Assembly (NCBI GenBank): GCA_024644775.1
Contig: JAHEHB010000321.1
Coordinates: 1 to 6,396 of the forward strand
Direction of reading: 5' to 3'
Length of the DNA stretch: 6,396 nt
DNA from: Deltaproteobacteria bacterium
GTDB taxonomy: Bacteria > Desulfobacterota > Desulfobacteria > Desulfobacterales > SURF-15
Made by a program: the position numbers and the translations under genes
Part shown: positions 1-6,181 of the stretch, piece after piece
Numbering within the stretch: the stretch's first letter is position 1
How the letters are laid out: the number at the start of each line of letters is the position of its first letter
Notes under the pieces: generated by a model
What the model was told of the DNA's origin: nothing
What the model saw: the letters and a program-made list of their open reading frames with translations, nothing else
Database searches by the model: none

Positions 1-860
1 GGCTGTTGTACGAAAATGCCGGAATCGTCGGCACGGTTTTGGATACGGGTCTTCCTAAAAATGACCCTCTGTTGGACCTGACACCCGGCATCAAGTTAAG
101 ATTATTTCAGTTCGAACCCCCTCTGAAAAAACTGCTCCCGGAATCTGACTCCTATCAGGAATTGGTTGAGGGTTTCCAGGAAAGGTTGGAACAGTCCATA
201 AAAGAAGACGGTTTCGTCGGGGTAAAGATCCACTTCGCTGAGCAAGTCGGTTTCGGAGCAACCCCTGTTTGGCAAGACGAGGCGGTCTCGATTTTTCACC
301 AGGCAAAAGCCGGAGATACCCAAGCATACAAGAAAATATACACCGCGATATTTACGGCCACTTTACTCCAGTGTCAAGAATTGGACGTGCCTGTCCATCT
401 CCATAGTGGTTATACCGGCGGCATGTGGAACGGCCCCATCCACGACTCCGAACCGTTTTTACTAGCACCTTTTTTACGTCACACAGAGTTTTTGAAAACA
501 AGAATTATACTGCTTCATGCAGGATATCCTTGGACGAAACAGGCCGGACAGCTGGCACACACCTTTCCGCATGTTTGGGTAGACATGGGCCAAGTATCGC
601 CGTGGGCATCCTTACGCATCGTCGAGTGCTACAGAGATGTAATGGCGTGGGCGCCGCTGTCCAAGATCGTTATCGGAAGCGGGGGACATGGAAGTCCGGA
701 AATTGCGTTTCTTGCAGCAAAAACCGCCAAAATTGCTTTGACCGAGGTTTTGGGAGATGCCGTAAGATTGGGTTTAATGACTGAAAAGCATGCAGAAGCA
801 GCGGCTCGAATGATTTTACATGATAATGCGGCTCGGTTGTATGGACTCACTGAAACATGA
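1..860 (+). CDS. Amidohydrolase family protein (COG2159/FluG-like), 5'-truncated by window edge
   Basis: This is the C-terminal part of a TIM-barrel metal-dependent hydrolase. The frame is open to the left edge (codon at 3-5 is CTG), so the TTG at 6 is probably internal and the N-terminal HxH metal site is missing from view. Numbering from that TTG, visible family landmarks are VGVKIHF (Lys74, likely the lysine-bearing strand), PVHLHSG (His131/His133), IILLHAGYPW (His171), and the C-terminal helix-rich end LHDNAARLYGL, typical of FluG-like amidohydrolases. The strand-8 motif, usually GSDGH, reads GSGGH here (Gly226, codon 681-683), so the catalytic or metal-binding Asp is absent. The frame is otherwise intact. 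The gene ends 75 bases before the best start of the GntR regulator and is probably co-transcribed with it. Family membership is well supported; the substrate is unknown, and loss of the Asp leaves open altered or lost activity. Confidence 0.85.
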   Translation, partial: LLYENAGIVGTVLDTGLPKNDPLLDLTPGIKLRLFQFEPPLKKLLPESDSYQELVEGFQERLEQSIKEDGFVGVKIHFAEQVGFGATPVWQDEAVSIFHQAKAGDTQAYKKIYTAIFTATLLQCQELDVPVHLHSGYTGGMWNGPIHDSEPFLLAPFLRHTEFLKTRIILLHAGYPWTKQAGQLAHTFPHVWVDMGQVSPWASLRIVECYRDVMAWAPLSKIVIGSGGHGSPEIAFLAAKTAKIALTEVLGDAVRLGLMTEKHAEAAARMILHDNAARLYGLTET

Positions 861-935
861 ACACCCTACACCTTATCCTGAACTTTGCAAAACAGCCAAG
901 CTAACGGGATTTTGAAAAGGGAATCACACGAGTAT

Positions 936-1583
936 ATGGAAAAGCCAAAAAGCTTGGTCAATAATATAACCGAGGACTTAGAGAAAAAGATATTAGAAGG
1001 AATTCTTAAACCGGGCCGACGGATCGTTGAGGCAGAACTCTGCAAAATTTATGGGGTCAGTCAATCGCCGGTTCGAGAAGCGCTTAGAATATTAGAAAGT
1101 CAGGGCTATGTTATCCATGAACCGCGGAAAGGGGTTTCGGTCACACAGATTACTGCTAACGATATTGAAGAAATATATCATATTCGAGCTTACCTTGAAT
1201 CCCTGGCAACCCATCTAGCGGTTAAGCGACAAAATCCGAAAGTCATCGAAAAACTAGAAGAACTTCACAAGAAAATGATTAAAGCAGAGGCCGAGGGGAA
1301 TGTGATCACCTATTTCAATTTAAACCTTAGGTTTCATGAAATCCTGGTCAATGCCTGCAAGAGCGAGCGGATCATTCAGATGATCCAGACGTTTGTAAAG
1401 CAGACGAAACGGTATCGTATCGATGTTCTTAAGATCCCGGGTATGATGAAGAAATCAATTGAGAGTCACGCACAGATTATTGAGACCTTTAAAGCTGGAG
1501 ATGCGGAAAAAGCGGAACAGGTGAGAAAGAGATCGATTCTAAAAAACATCTCCTTGTATTTAGATCGATATTTTCTCAAATAA
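936..1583 (+). CDS. GntR-family transcriptional regulator, FCD (FadR-like) subfamily
   Basis: A 215-aa cytoplasmic DNA-binding regulator. Residues about 5-72 form the winged helix: the GntR signature runs ITEDLEKKILEG, then LKPG, then the helix-turn-helix around residues 33-59 (ELCKIYGVSQSPVREALR), then the wing (EPRKGVSV). Residues about 75-212 are the all-helical FCD effector domain, which in this family often binds a metal and a carboxylate ligand. Candidate metal ligands are Asn130, His134 and His178; the usual third His, 22 residues after His178, is Ser200. An upstream in-frame TTG at 885 would add 17 residues. I chose ATG 936 because GntR proteins normally begin just before the first helix and because an AAGGGA-like site lies at about 917-922, although 13 bases is a long spacing. 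The position between a catabolic-type hydrolase and a TTT operon suggests it is their local regulator, which is inference. Confidence 0.9.
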   Translation: MEKPKSLVNNITEDLEKKILEGILKPGRRIVEAELCKIYGVSQSPVREALRILESQGYVIHEPRKGVSVTQITANDIEEIYHIRAYLESLATHLAVKRQNPKVIEKLEELHKKMIKAEAEGNVITYFNLNLRFHEILVNACKSERIIQMIQTFVKQTKRYRIDVLKIPGMMKKSIESHAQIIETFKAGDAEKAEQVRKRSILKNISLYLDRYFLK

Positions 1584-1662
1584 AATCCTGTTTAGACTGT
1601 CAGCTGAACCGTAACCCGCTAGTTTTATGCTCGGGAATCCAAATCGGCAATCAGGCAACTAT

Positions 1663-1673
1663 AAAGGAGGTGA
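1663..1673 (+). promoter_or_regulatory. Orphan perfect Shine-Dalgarno sequence in the tctC leader
   Basis: AAAGGAGGTGA is complementary over 11 bases to the bacterial 16S rRNA 3' end (established anti-SD CACCTCCTTT). No ATG, GTG or TTG lies at 4-13 bases downstream; the only near codon, GTG 1670-1672, overlaps the SD itself. It lies 56 bases upstream of the tctC ATG, which has its own SD. It may be a ribosome standby or leader element, or a relic of a lost small gene. Confidence 0.4.
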
Positions 1674-1688
1674 AACTAAAAAAACCAT

Positions 1689-1705
1689 TTAAGTTCCGAA
1701 TTTAA
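1689..1705 (+). promoter_or_regulatory. Candidate operator palindrome upstream of tctC
   Basis: TTAAGTTCCGAATTTAA is a 17-bp near-perfect palindrome centred on C1697: 8-bp arms with one mismatched pair (G1693/T1701). Size and odd centre fit the operators commonly bound by FCD-type GntR dimers. It lies in the gap between the regulator gene and tctC, 25 bases before the tctC start. The AT-rich composition means chance is possible, and no clear -35/-10 pair was found nearby. Confidence 0.3.
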
Positions 1706-1717
1706 CCTTATAAAAAA

Positions 1718-1725
1718 GAGGAGGT
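1718..1725 (+). promoter_or_regulatory. Ribosome binding site of tctC
   Basis: GAGGAGGT, 4-5 bases before ATG 1730, is a strong SD and fixes the tctC start, which also gives a complete signal peptide. Confidence 0.75.
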
Positions 1726-1729
1726 CAGC

Positions 1730-2701
1730 ATGAAAAAAATAACGATGATCTATTTGCTCCCTGTAGTTTTTTGTTTGGTTATTATGCCTCTTACCTCTCA
1801 GGCAAATGCAGCGTATCCTGAGAAGCCCATCGAATTTGTTATCCACTCTTCTCCCGGCGGCGGAATGGATCTATTTACTCGTACTGCCGCACATATTCTG
1901 GAAAATTCAGGTATTGTAAAACAGAAAATTAAGGTTACGAATCGACGGGGTGGGGCGGCTACCGTGGCCATTAACTACGTGGTTGATAAAAAAGGCGACC
2001 CACATGTTCTGCAGCACTGGACGACGTCTCCTCTGGCTACCATTTTGCGGGGAACCACGAAGTTAAAGAGCTGGAAAGAGATGACAATTATATGCACTTT
2101 GATTGAAGATCCGAATTTAGCGGCAGGGCTCAAAACTTCCCCTTATAAAGACATGAAAGATCTTATCGCTGATGCAAAAGCGCATCCGAATAAAATTGCG
2201 ACGGGTATTCACAGCATTGGCGGTTCTGAACACCTCATCGCACATCGGATCCAGAAAGCCAGCGGGGCTACGCTCAACATAACGAGCTTTAATAACGCTG
2301 CCGTTGCCCTCCTTGGCGGTCACATTCAGTTGGCTTTTGGAACCGTGAATGAAACCGTAGGCCATGCAGAAGGGGATAAAATGAAGCTTCTGGCGACGGT
2401 GACGGAGAAGAGAATTCCTTTTATGCCGGACCTGCCGACATTGAAAGATTGCGGGATCGACACCTCGTTTACACAATACCGAGGCTTTTGGGGAGGACCG
2501 GGATTTCCGGAATACGCACGAAAATATTGGGAAGATGCTTTCGCCAAGCTCATGGAGACAAAAGAATGGAAAGACTTTATGAGCAAAGCCAATATGGTCC
2601 CCACGTATATGCGAAGTGAAGAATGCATAAAATTCCTGGGTCCCTATAACGAGGAGTTGGGGCAAGACATTGAGGAGCTGAAAGCTTATAAGAAGAAATA
2701 A
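1730..2701 (+). CDS. tctC: Tripartite tricarboxylate transporter substrate-binding protein (TctC/Bug family)
   Basis: A 323-aa periplasmic solute-binding protein, the usual length for the family. Residues 1-27 are a Sec signal peptide: KK start, hydrophobic core about 7-20, and a signal peptidase I site ANA|AYP; the Cys at 15 is in the core and not in a lipobox. The mature protein opens with the hallmark YPEKPIEFVI, followed by SPGGGMD (41-47), the first ligand loop (usually APGGGxD). The second ligand region GIHSIGGSEH (159-168) and LLGGHIQLAFG (194-204) are also at family positions, as is the C-terminal WEDAFAKLMETKEWKDFM segment. It should capture an organic acid or another small molecule and deliver it to TctAB. 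Bug proteins bind ligands as different as citrate, aromatic acids, amino acids and nicotinate, so the ligand cannot be named. First gene of tctCBA, with its own strong SD. Confidence 0.95.
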   Translation: MKKITMIYLLPVVFCLVIMPLTSQANAAYPEKPIEFVIHSSPGGGMDLFTRTAAHILENSGIVKQKIKVTNRRGGAATVAINYVVDKKGDPHVLQHWTTSPLATILRGTTKLKSWKEMTIICTLIEDPNLAAGLKTSPYKDMKDLIADAKAHPNKIATGIHSIGGSEHLIAHRIQKASGATLNITSFNNAAVALLGGHIQLAFGTVNETVGHAEGDKMKLLATVTEKRIPFMPDLPTLKDCGIDTSFTQYRGFWGGPGFPEYARKYWEDAFAKLMETKEWKDFMSKANMVPTYMRSEECIKFLGPYNEELGQDIEELKAYKKK

Positions 2702-2727
2702 CAACAACTCATTGCAATTGAAAGATC

Positions 2728-2737
2728 CCCAGCTGGG
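2728..2737 (+). promoter_or_regulatory. 10-bp palindrome overlapping the tctB ribosome binding site
   Basis: CCCAGCTGGG is a perfect 10-bp palindrome whose right arm enters the tctB SD (GGGAG, 2735-2739, 9 bases before ATG 2749). As RNA it could only form a three-pair CCC/GGG stem around AGCT, so any effect on translation would be slight. The SD itself supports ATG 2749 as start; the ATG at 2744 is followed at once by a stop. Confidence 0.3.
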
Positions 2738-2748
2738 AGATAAATGTC

Positions 2749-3210
2749 ATGAAAAAAGCCGATAGAATATTTGGAATAATTTGTTTAGGGATAAGCGGTT
2801 GGCTTATCATCGAAGGCTTAAGATGGGATTATACATCGGGGTTTACGCCGGGTCCGGGTTTTGAACCCATCTGGCTGGGGATCTTTTTGGGGTTGCTATC
2901 CATGTTTCTGATTTATAATTCGTTCAAGCGAAGCGGTGGCAAAGAAGATGATAAGAAAATTTTGCCGGGAAAACACTCGCTTTACAGGCTTGGCCTAATT
3001 CTCGTTATATTTTCAGGATTTGCATTAGTCGCGGAAACGTTCGGTTTTACCTCGACGGTTTTTCTATTCGTTGCGCTGATACTATTCATATTGGAAGGTT
3101 ACAGTATAAAGAAGAGTCTCTTTTATGGCATCTCATTTAGCGGATCTATTTTCCTTATATTCAGATACTGGATGAATATTGAACTTCCCCCCGGATTTTT
3201 GGGGTTTTAA
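2749..3210 (+). CDS. tctB: Tripartite tricarboxylate transporter small membrane subunit (TctB)
   Basis: A 153-aa inner-membrane protein. Hydrophobic segments lie at about residues 7-23, 40-57, 79-97, 101-117 and 123-140; the last three are close together and may amount to four true membrane spans overall, as usual in TctB. The loop after the first segment has the family motif FTPGPGFEPIWLG (32-44; usually PGPGFFP), and the protein ends in LPPGFLGF, the common TctB ending. A charged cytoplasmic-type linker (RSGGKEDDKK, 61-70) separates the halves. TctB is the small partner of TctA in the membrane complex; its exact role is not settled in the family. It begins 47 bases after tctC and ends 12 bases before tctA, which indicates one operon. 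The sequence is poorly conserved by nature, so the call rests on size, topology, motif and position together. Confidence 0.9.
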   Translation: MKKADRIFGIICLGISGWLIIEGLRWDYTSGFTPGPGFEPIWLGIFLGLLSMFLIYNSFKRSGGKEDDKKILPGKHSLYRLGLILVIFSGFALVAETFGFTSTVFLFVALILFILEGYSIKKSLFYGISFSGSIFLIFRYWMNIELPPGFLGF

Positions 3211-3222
3211 AGAGATAAAAAA

Positions 3223-4728
3223 ATGGAATCCTTACAAAATTTGATAACTGGCTTTTCTGTTATTTCTTCACCCTATATTCTCTGGATGGCAACGATGGGA
3301 TGCTTTTTTGGAACGATCGTGGGGATATTACCCGGACTCGGTCCTGCGGCTACCATCGCAATGCTCCTTCCGCTTACCTTCGGCATGGATGCAACACCCG
3401 CTATGGTTATGATGACCTCGATCTATTACGGCGCTAAGTATGGTGGGTCGACAACATCAATTTTGATTAATGTTCCGGGTGAAGGGGCGTCGGTGGTAAC
3501 GACATTCGATGGTTATCAAATGGCTCGCCAAGGGCGTGCAGGAGCAGCATTGGGAATATCGGCCATCGGATCGTTTTTTGCCGGAATCGTTGGAACATTC
3601 GGCCTGATTTTTATCTGTGTGCCCTTGGCTGAATTCAGCTTGAAATTTGGTCCGGCCGAATACTTCAGCCTCATTGTCATGGGACTGCTGACCATTATCT
3701 TCGTTGGAGGAAAATCCATAACAAAGTCATTGATGAGCGGGATCCTGGGGCTCGCACTCGGTACCGTCGGTACTGATTTTGTACAGGGTGCTCCTCGCTT
3801 TGTTTATGGATTTCCAATGCTTATGGAAGGTATCCCTTTTGTTGCGGTGGTCATGGGATTGTTCGGTATTGGGGAAGTTCTCGTTTCCGCCGAGGAGCGT
3901 ATGAAACTAAAGCCCATTAAAGTAAAATTTTCACAATTATGGCCCACGGTTGCGGATGTTATTGAATCAAAATGGGCCATTTTGAGAGGGACGGTGGTGG
4001 GTTTCTTGGTCGGTGCTCTACCTGGCGCGGGATCTACGATCGCTTCATTTATAGCGTATGGAATGGAGAAAGGTGTTGCTAAAAATCCTGAACGCTTCGG
4101 AAAGGGGGCGGTCGAAGGGGTTGCCGCACCGGAATCTGCTAATAATGCCGCCTGTTCCGGAGCGATGGTTCCGCTGCTGGCCCTTGGAATACCGGGTTCA
4201 GGGGCCACCGCAGTAATGCTGGGCGCCCTGATTCTTTATGGGCTTAAACCCGGCCCCTTGTTATTTCATCAAAGCAGTGCATTTGTATGGGCGCTCATTG
4301 CCAGCATGTTTATCGGAAATTTTATTCTAATTATTATGAATCTGCCTATGATTCCTGTGTTCGCCTACAGTTTGCGTATTCCTTATGGTCTTCTTTATCC
4401 AGCCATTATTTTAATTTGTATCATTGGTGGATATTCATTGAATACTAATATTTGGGATGTATGGCTTATTATCATTTTTGGAATTATTGGATATTTGTTC
4501 AAAAAATGCGACATTCCGGGTGCCCCGCTTGTCATCGCCCTGGTGCTCGGTCCGATGCTGGAATATGCGCTCTACCAGGCGTTGAACCTATCCCACGGAA
4601 GCCTTTCTATTTTCGTAACCCGCCCGATTTCCGCAACCCTTCTGGCAATCGCTGCGGTGATGACCATTGCGGTAGCATTTAAAACTGTCCGGATGAAAAG
4701 GGCCATGATCGATGAGGAGGAAGATTAA
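3223..4728 (+). CDS. tctA: Tripartite tricarboxylate transporter large permease subunit (TctA)
   Basis: A 501-aa polytopic inner-membrane permease, full length for the family and with a long series of hydrophobic segments across the protein. Hallmarks in order: GILPGLGPAATIAMLLP (34-50), YYGAKYGGSTTSILINVPGE (68-87), DGYQMARQG (96-104), then in the second half GALPGAGSTIASF (264-276), GVAAPESANNAA (299-310), LGIPGSGATAVMLGAL (321-336) and PGPLLF (343-348). The PGLG/PGAG and VPGE/IPGS pairs show the internal two-fold repeat. It moves the TctC-delivered solute, in this family with an ion gradient. The C-terminus MIDEEED is acidic and cytoplasmic in character. The SD is weak (AGAGA, 3211-3215), so translation is probably coupled to tctB, whose stop is 12 bases upstream. 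It is the last gene of the operon and converges on the next gene. Confidence 0.97.
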   Translation: MESLQNLITGFSVISSPYILWMATMGCFFGTIVGILPGLGPAATIAMLLPLTFGMDATPAMVMMTSIYYGAKYGGSTTSILINVPGEGASVVTTFDGYQMARQGRAGAALGISAIGSFFAGIVGTFGLIFICVPLAEFSLKFGPAEYFSLIVMGLLTIIFVGGKSITKSLMSGILGLALGTVGTDFVQGAPRFVYGFPMLMEGIPFVAVVMGLFGIGEVLVSAEERMKLKPIKVKFSQLWPTVADVIESKWAILRGTVVGFLVGALPGAGSTIASFIAYGMEKGVAKNPERFGKGAVEGVAAPESANNAACSGAMVPLLALGIPGSGATAVMLGALILYGLKPGPLLFHQSSAFVWALIASMFIGNFILIIMNLPMIPVFAYSLRIPYGLLYPAIILICIIGGYSLNTNIWDVWLIIIFGIIGYLFKKCDIPGAPLVIALVLGPMLEYALYQALNLSHGSLSIFVTRPISATLLAIAAVMTIAVAFKTVRMKRAMIDEEED

Positions 4729-4751
4729 CCTGACACGTCCGCATGGTTTCG

Positions 4752-4780
4752 ATTGGTCACAAATTGACAAAAACACCAAT
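4752..4780. terminator. Weak hairpin in the convergent gap, possible bidirectional terminator
   Basis: ATTGGT (4752-4757) and ACCAAT (4775-4780) can pair around a 17-base loop between the stops of tctA (4728) and the minus-strand URO-D-like gene (4789). The stem is short, the loop large and no real T-run follows on either strand. Position is the main argument for it; nothing better is visible in the 60-bp gap. Confidence 0.2.
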
Positions 4781-4788
4781 TCTTTACC

Positions 4789-5955
4789 CTATCTTCCCAA
4801 CATTTCGCTGACCTTTCCGACCCGCTCTATCAGGCTTGGCCTCACTGCCTGATCACCGATTCCGAGGATAATCTGCCCGTTATCACCGATGATATCCAAC
4901 ATCCTGCTGACCCAGTCGACAAACTCATGTTCCGGTACGTGGGGTTCAAAGATTGGTGATGGGATCGCCCCCCACATCAGCACCTTTCCGCGCCATGCCT
5001 CCCAAGCATCTCCAAAGTCCAATCGGGTTAGTGGTGCCGGTGAAAACGATTCCACCACGTCCACCCCGCATTCCGGCACCAAGTGCAATAACGAGGTCAT
5101 GTCGCCATCCATGTGACTTCCCAAAAACCGACCCTGAGCATGAATTTTATCGGCCGCCGCCTGCAAATACGGCATGCAGTATTCCTGAAACAGTTTGGGA
5201 CTGGTAATCGATCCCTCCACATTGTCGGTGAACTCCAACATCAACGCCGGCGATGCCAGGGAAAGCTTCAACACTTCCTCACCCAGATCGCCCAGGACAT
5301 CCAACAAATATTGGAAGTTTTCGGGATTGTCCATCATCTGGAAGACCGTATGTTCCTCACCCATAAAATCGAGCAGGATACGCTGAAACGGGACGCGATC
5401 CATCATTCCAATGGTAAAGCCCTCTTCACCCGCCATCGCTTCCTTGGCCTCGAAATCGGCGTAGCTCGGCTCGATCTCAGCGTGTTTCAAAATCCACTTG
5501 ACCACTTCAAAATCGTCATTGTCTTTCAGAATGTGTTCCACTAGATAGGGTGCTGCCGCACCTTGGAGCAATTCTTCCACCACTTGAAAACGGAAACGTG
5601 CTGTGCCGACCGGTGTTTCGAGTGTAACGGTGGTAATTCCGGGCTCATCTTTTAAAACGAGCTCTCTGGGTTGGGGAAAGTGCATGCTGGGGCTGGTTTC
5701 CTGCCGCAAAATCGCACCGTTGAAATCGACGGTCATCTCAACACCGTGCAGTCGGGTAGCCGTCAGATGGGAGTAGCACTGTCGTCCGATTCTCAGAGAG
5801 CGATAGATCTCGTTCAGATCCATGTCGGCCATTTCCTCTGGCAGTGTTCCGGTCCGTAACCGAGCCGTATGCCAGATGTCCAGCCGAGTTGCCCAGGGTA
5901 ACAGGTCGGTTCGTTTACCTTTCAACATGTTCACAATTCGTTCACGCTCTTTCAT
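4789..5955 (-). CDS. Uroporphyrinogen decarboxylase (URO-D) superfamily protein, methyltransferase-like subgroup
   Basis: A 388-aa cytoplasmic TIM-barrel protein. It begins MKERERIVNMLKGKRTDLLPW with RLDIW at 24-28, the usual N-terminus of the broad URO-D/methyltransferase group rather than of HemE, whose signature is lacking. Later landmarks are the DRVPFQ region (186-191), SPKLFQEYCMPYLQ (252-265), GSHMDGDM (279-286), VESFSPAP (301-308) and the C-terminal LGIGDQAVRP (364-373). In corrinoid methyltransferases of this superfamily (MtaA/MtbA) the zinc site uses HxC plus a later Cys; here it reads His281-Met-Asp283, with Glu302 following, so a Cys-based site is absent. No corrinoid protein is in the window. 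The start at 5955 has a good SD (AAAGGAG, 5964-5970, 8 bases away). Its G+C looks higher than that of the tct genes. The reaction is unknown; a methyl-transfer or decarboxylase-like role is only a family inference. Confidence 0.85.
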   Translation of the reverse strand: MKERERIVNMLKGKRTDLLPWATRLDIWHTARLRTGTLPEEMADMDLNEIYRSLRIGRQCYSHLTATRLHGVEMTVDFNGAILRQETSPSMHFPQPRELVLKDEPGITTVTLETPVGTARFRFQVVEELLQGAAAPYLVEHILKDNDDFEVVKWILKHAEIEPSYADFEAKEAMAGEEGFTIGMMDRVPFQRILLDFMGEEHTVFQMMDNPENFQYLLDVLGDLGEEVLKLSLASPALMLEFTDNVEGSITSPKLFQEYCMPYLQAAADKIHAQGRFLGSHMDGDMTSLLHLVPECGVDVVESFSPAPLTRLDFGDAWEAWRGKVLMWGAIPSPIFEPHVPEHEFVDWVSRMLDIIGDNGQIILGIGDQAVRPSLIERVGKVSEMLGR

Positions 5956-5963
5956 GGATTCTT

Positions 5964-5970
5964 CTCCTTT
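5964..5970 (-). promoter_or_regulatory. Ribosome binding site of the URO-D-like gene
   Basis: Read on the minus strand, AAAGGAG stands 8 bases before ATG 5955, which fixes the start of the URO-D-superfamily gene. Confidence 0.75.
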
Positions 5971-6020
5971 TCTTGTCTTCCTTAAATACTAAACTCAGCG
6001 TTTTTCATATCTCTACAGAA

Positions 6021-6048
6021 TGTCCCGCCGATTTTTCGGTGCCTGACA
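6021..6048. repeat. Imperfect hairpin in the divergent intergenic region
   Basis: TGTC (6021-6024) pairs with GACA (6045-6048). After a small internal loop, CGCCGA (6026-6031) pairs with TCGGTG (6036-6041) around TTTT, with one G-T wobble. This gives about ten pairs. It lies in the 5' leader region of the minus-strand URO-D-like gene and shares bases with the longer inverted repeat listed next. Confidence 0.4.
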
Positions 6049-6115
6049 ATTACCGTTGGCATCGTCAATTTTCAACGAATCAACGTATTCCATAGCACTA
6101 AGCTATCAGGCACCG
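6037..6115. repeat. Inverted repeat, REP- or MITE-like, between the divergent genes
   Basis: CGGTGCCTGA (6037-6046) and TCAGGCACCG (6106-6115) are perfect 10-bp inverted arms enclosing 59 bases. Inside is a small hairpin ATAGC-ACTAA-GCTAT (6092-6106), and just outside the right arm GGTGTCAAT echoes the left arm. Paired GGTGCCTGA/TCAGGCACC blocks are the sort of short palindromic unit found in dispersed REP-type elements. Whether it is dispersed in this genome cannot be seen from one copy; it could also be a regulatory site. Confidence 0.4.
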
Positions 6116-6172
6116 GGTGTCAATAGGCCCCAAAAGATTATCCATAACTGACGTAAAATACAGGCAGATTAC

Positions 6173-6178
6173 AGGAGG
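6173..6178 (+). promoter_or_regulatory. Shine-Dalgarno of the HAD-like gene, unusually close to the first ATG
   Basis: AGGAGG lies only 3 bases before ATG 6182, but 9 bases before an in-frame TTG at 6188. It supports initiation here rather than at ATG 6245, which has only a modest AGGA (6232-6235, 9 bases away). Confidence 0.5.
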
Positions 6179-6181
6179 CCC

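Noticed and set aside
885..935. TTG at 885 as the start of the GntR gene.
   Set aside because: No SD precedes it and it adds 17 residues with no family counterpart before the first helix.
1627..1692. A 21-codon ORF from ATG 1627 across the orphan SD, and an 11-codon ORF from GTG 1670.
   Set aside because: The first has no SD before its ATG; the second has its start codon inside the SD. Neither has recognisable protein content.
2117..2707. Long minus-strand ORF (196 aa) opposite tctC.
   Set aside because: It is the antisense shadow of a clear signal-peptide-bearing tctC and shows no recognisable domain of its own.
5113..5544. Plus-strand ORF of 143 aa inside the URO-D-like gene.
   Set aside because: Antisense shadow of a gene with a well-supported family assignment and SD; its translation looks like low-information reverse-frame sequence.
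5844..6095. Plus-strand ORF of 83 aa over the 5' end of the URO-D-like gene and the divergent gap.
   Set aside because: Overlaps a real start and RBS on the other strand, has no SD, and has no recognisable content.
6154..6159. TAAAAT as a -10 box for the HAD-like gene.
   Set aside because: No acceptable -35 sequence lies at 16-18 bases upstream, so a sigma-70 promoter cannot be supported.
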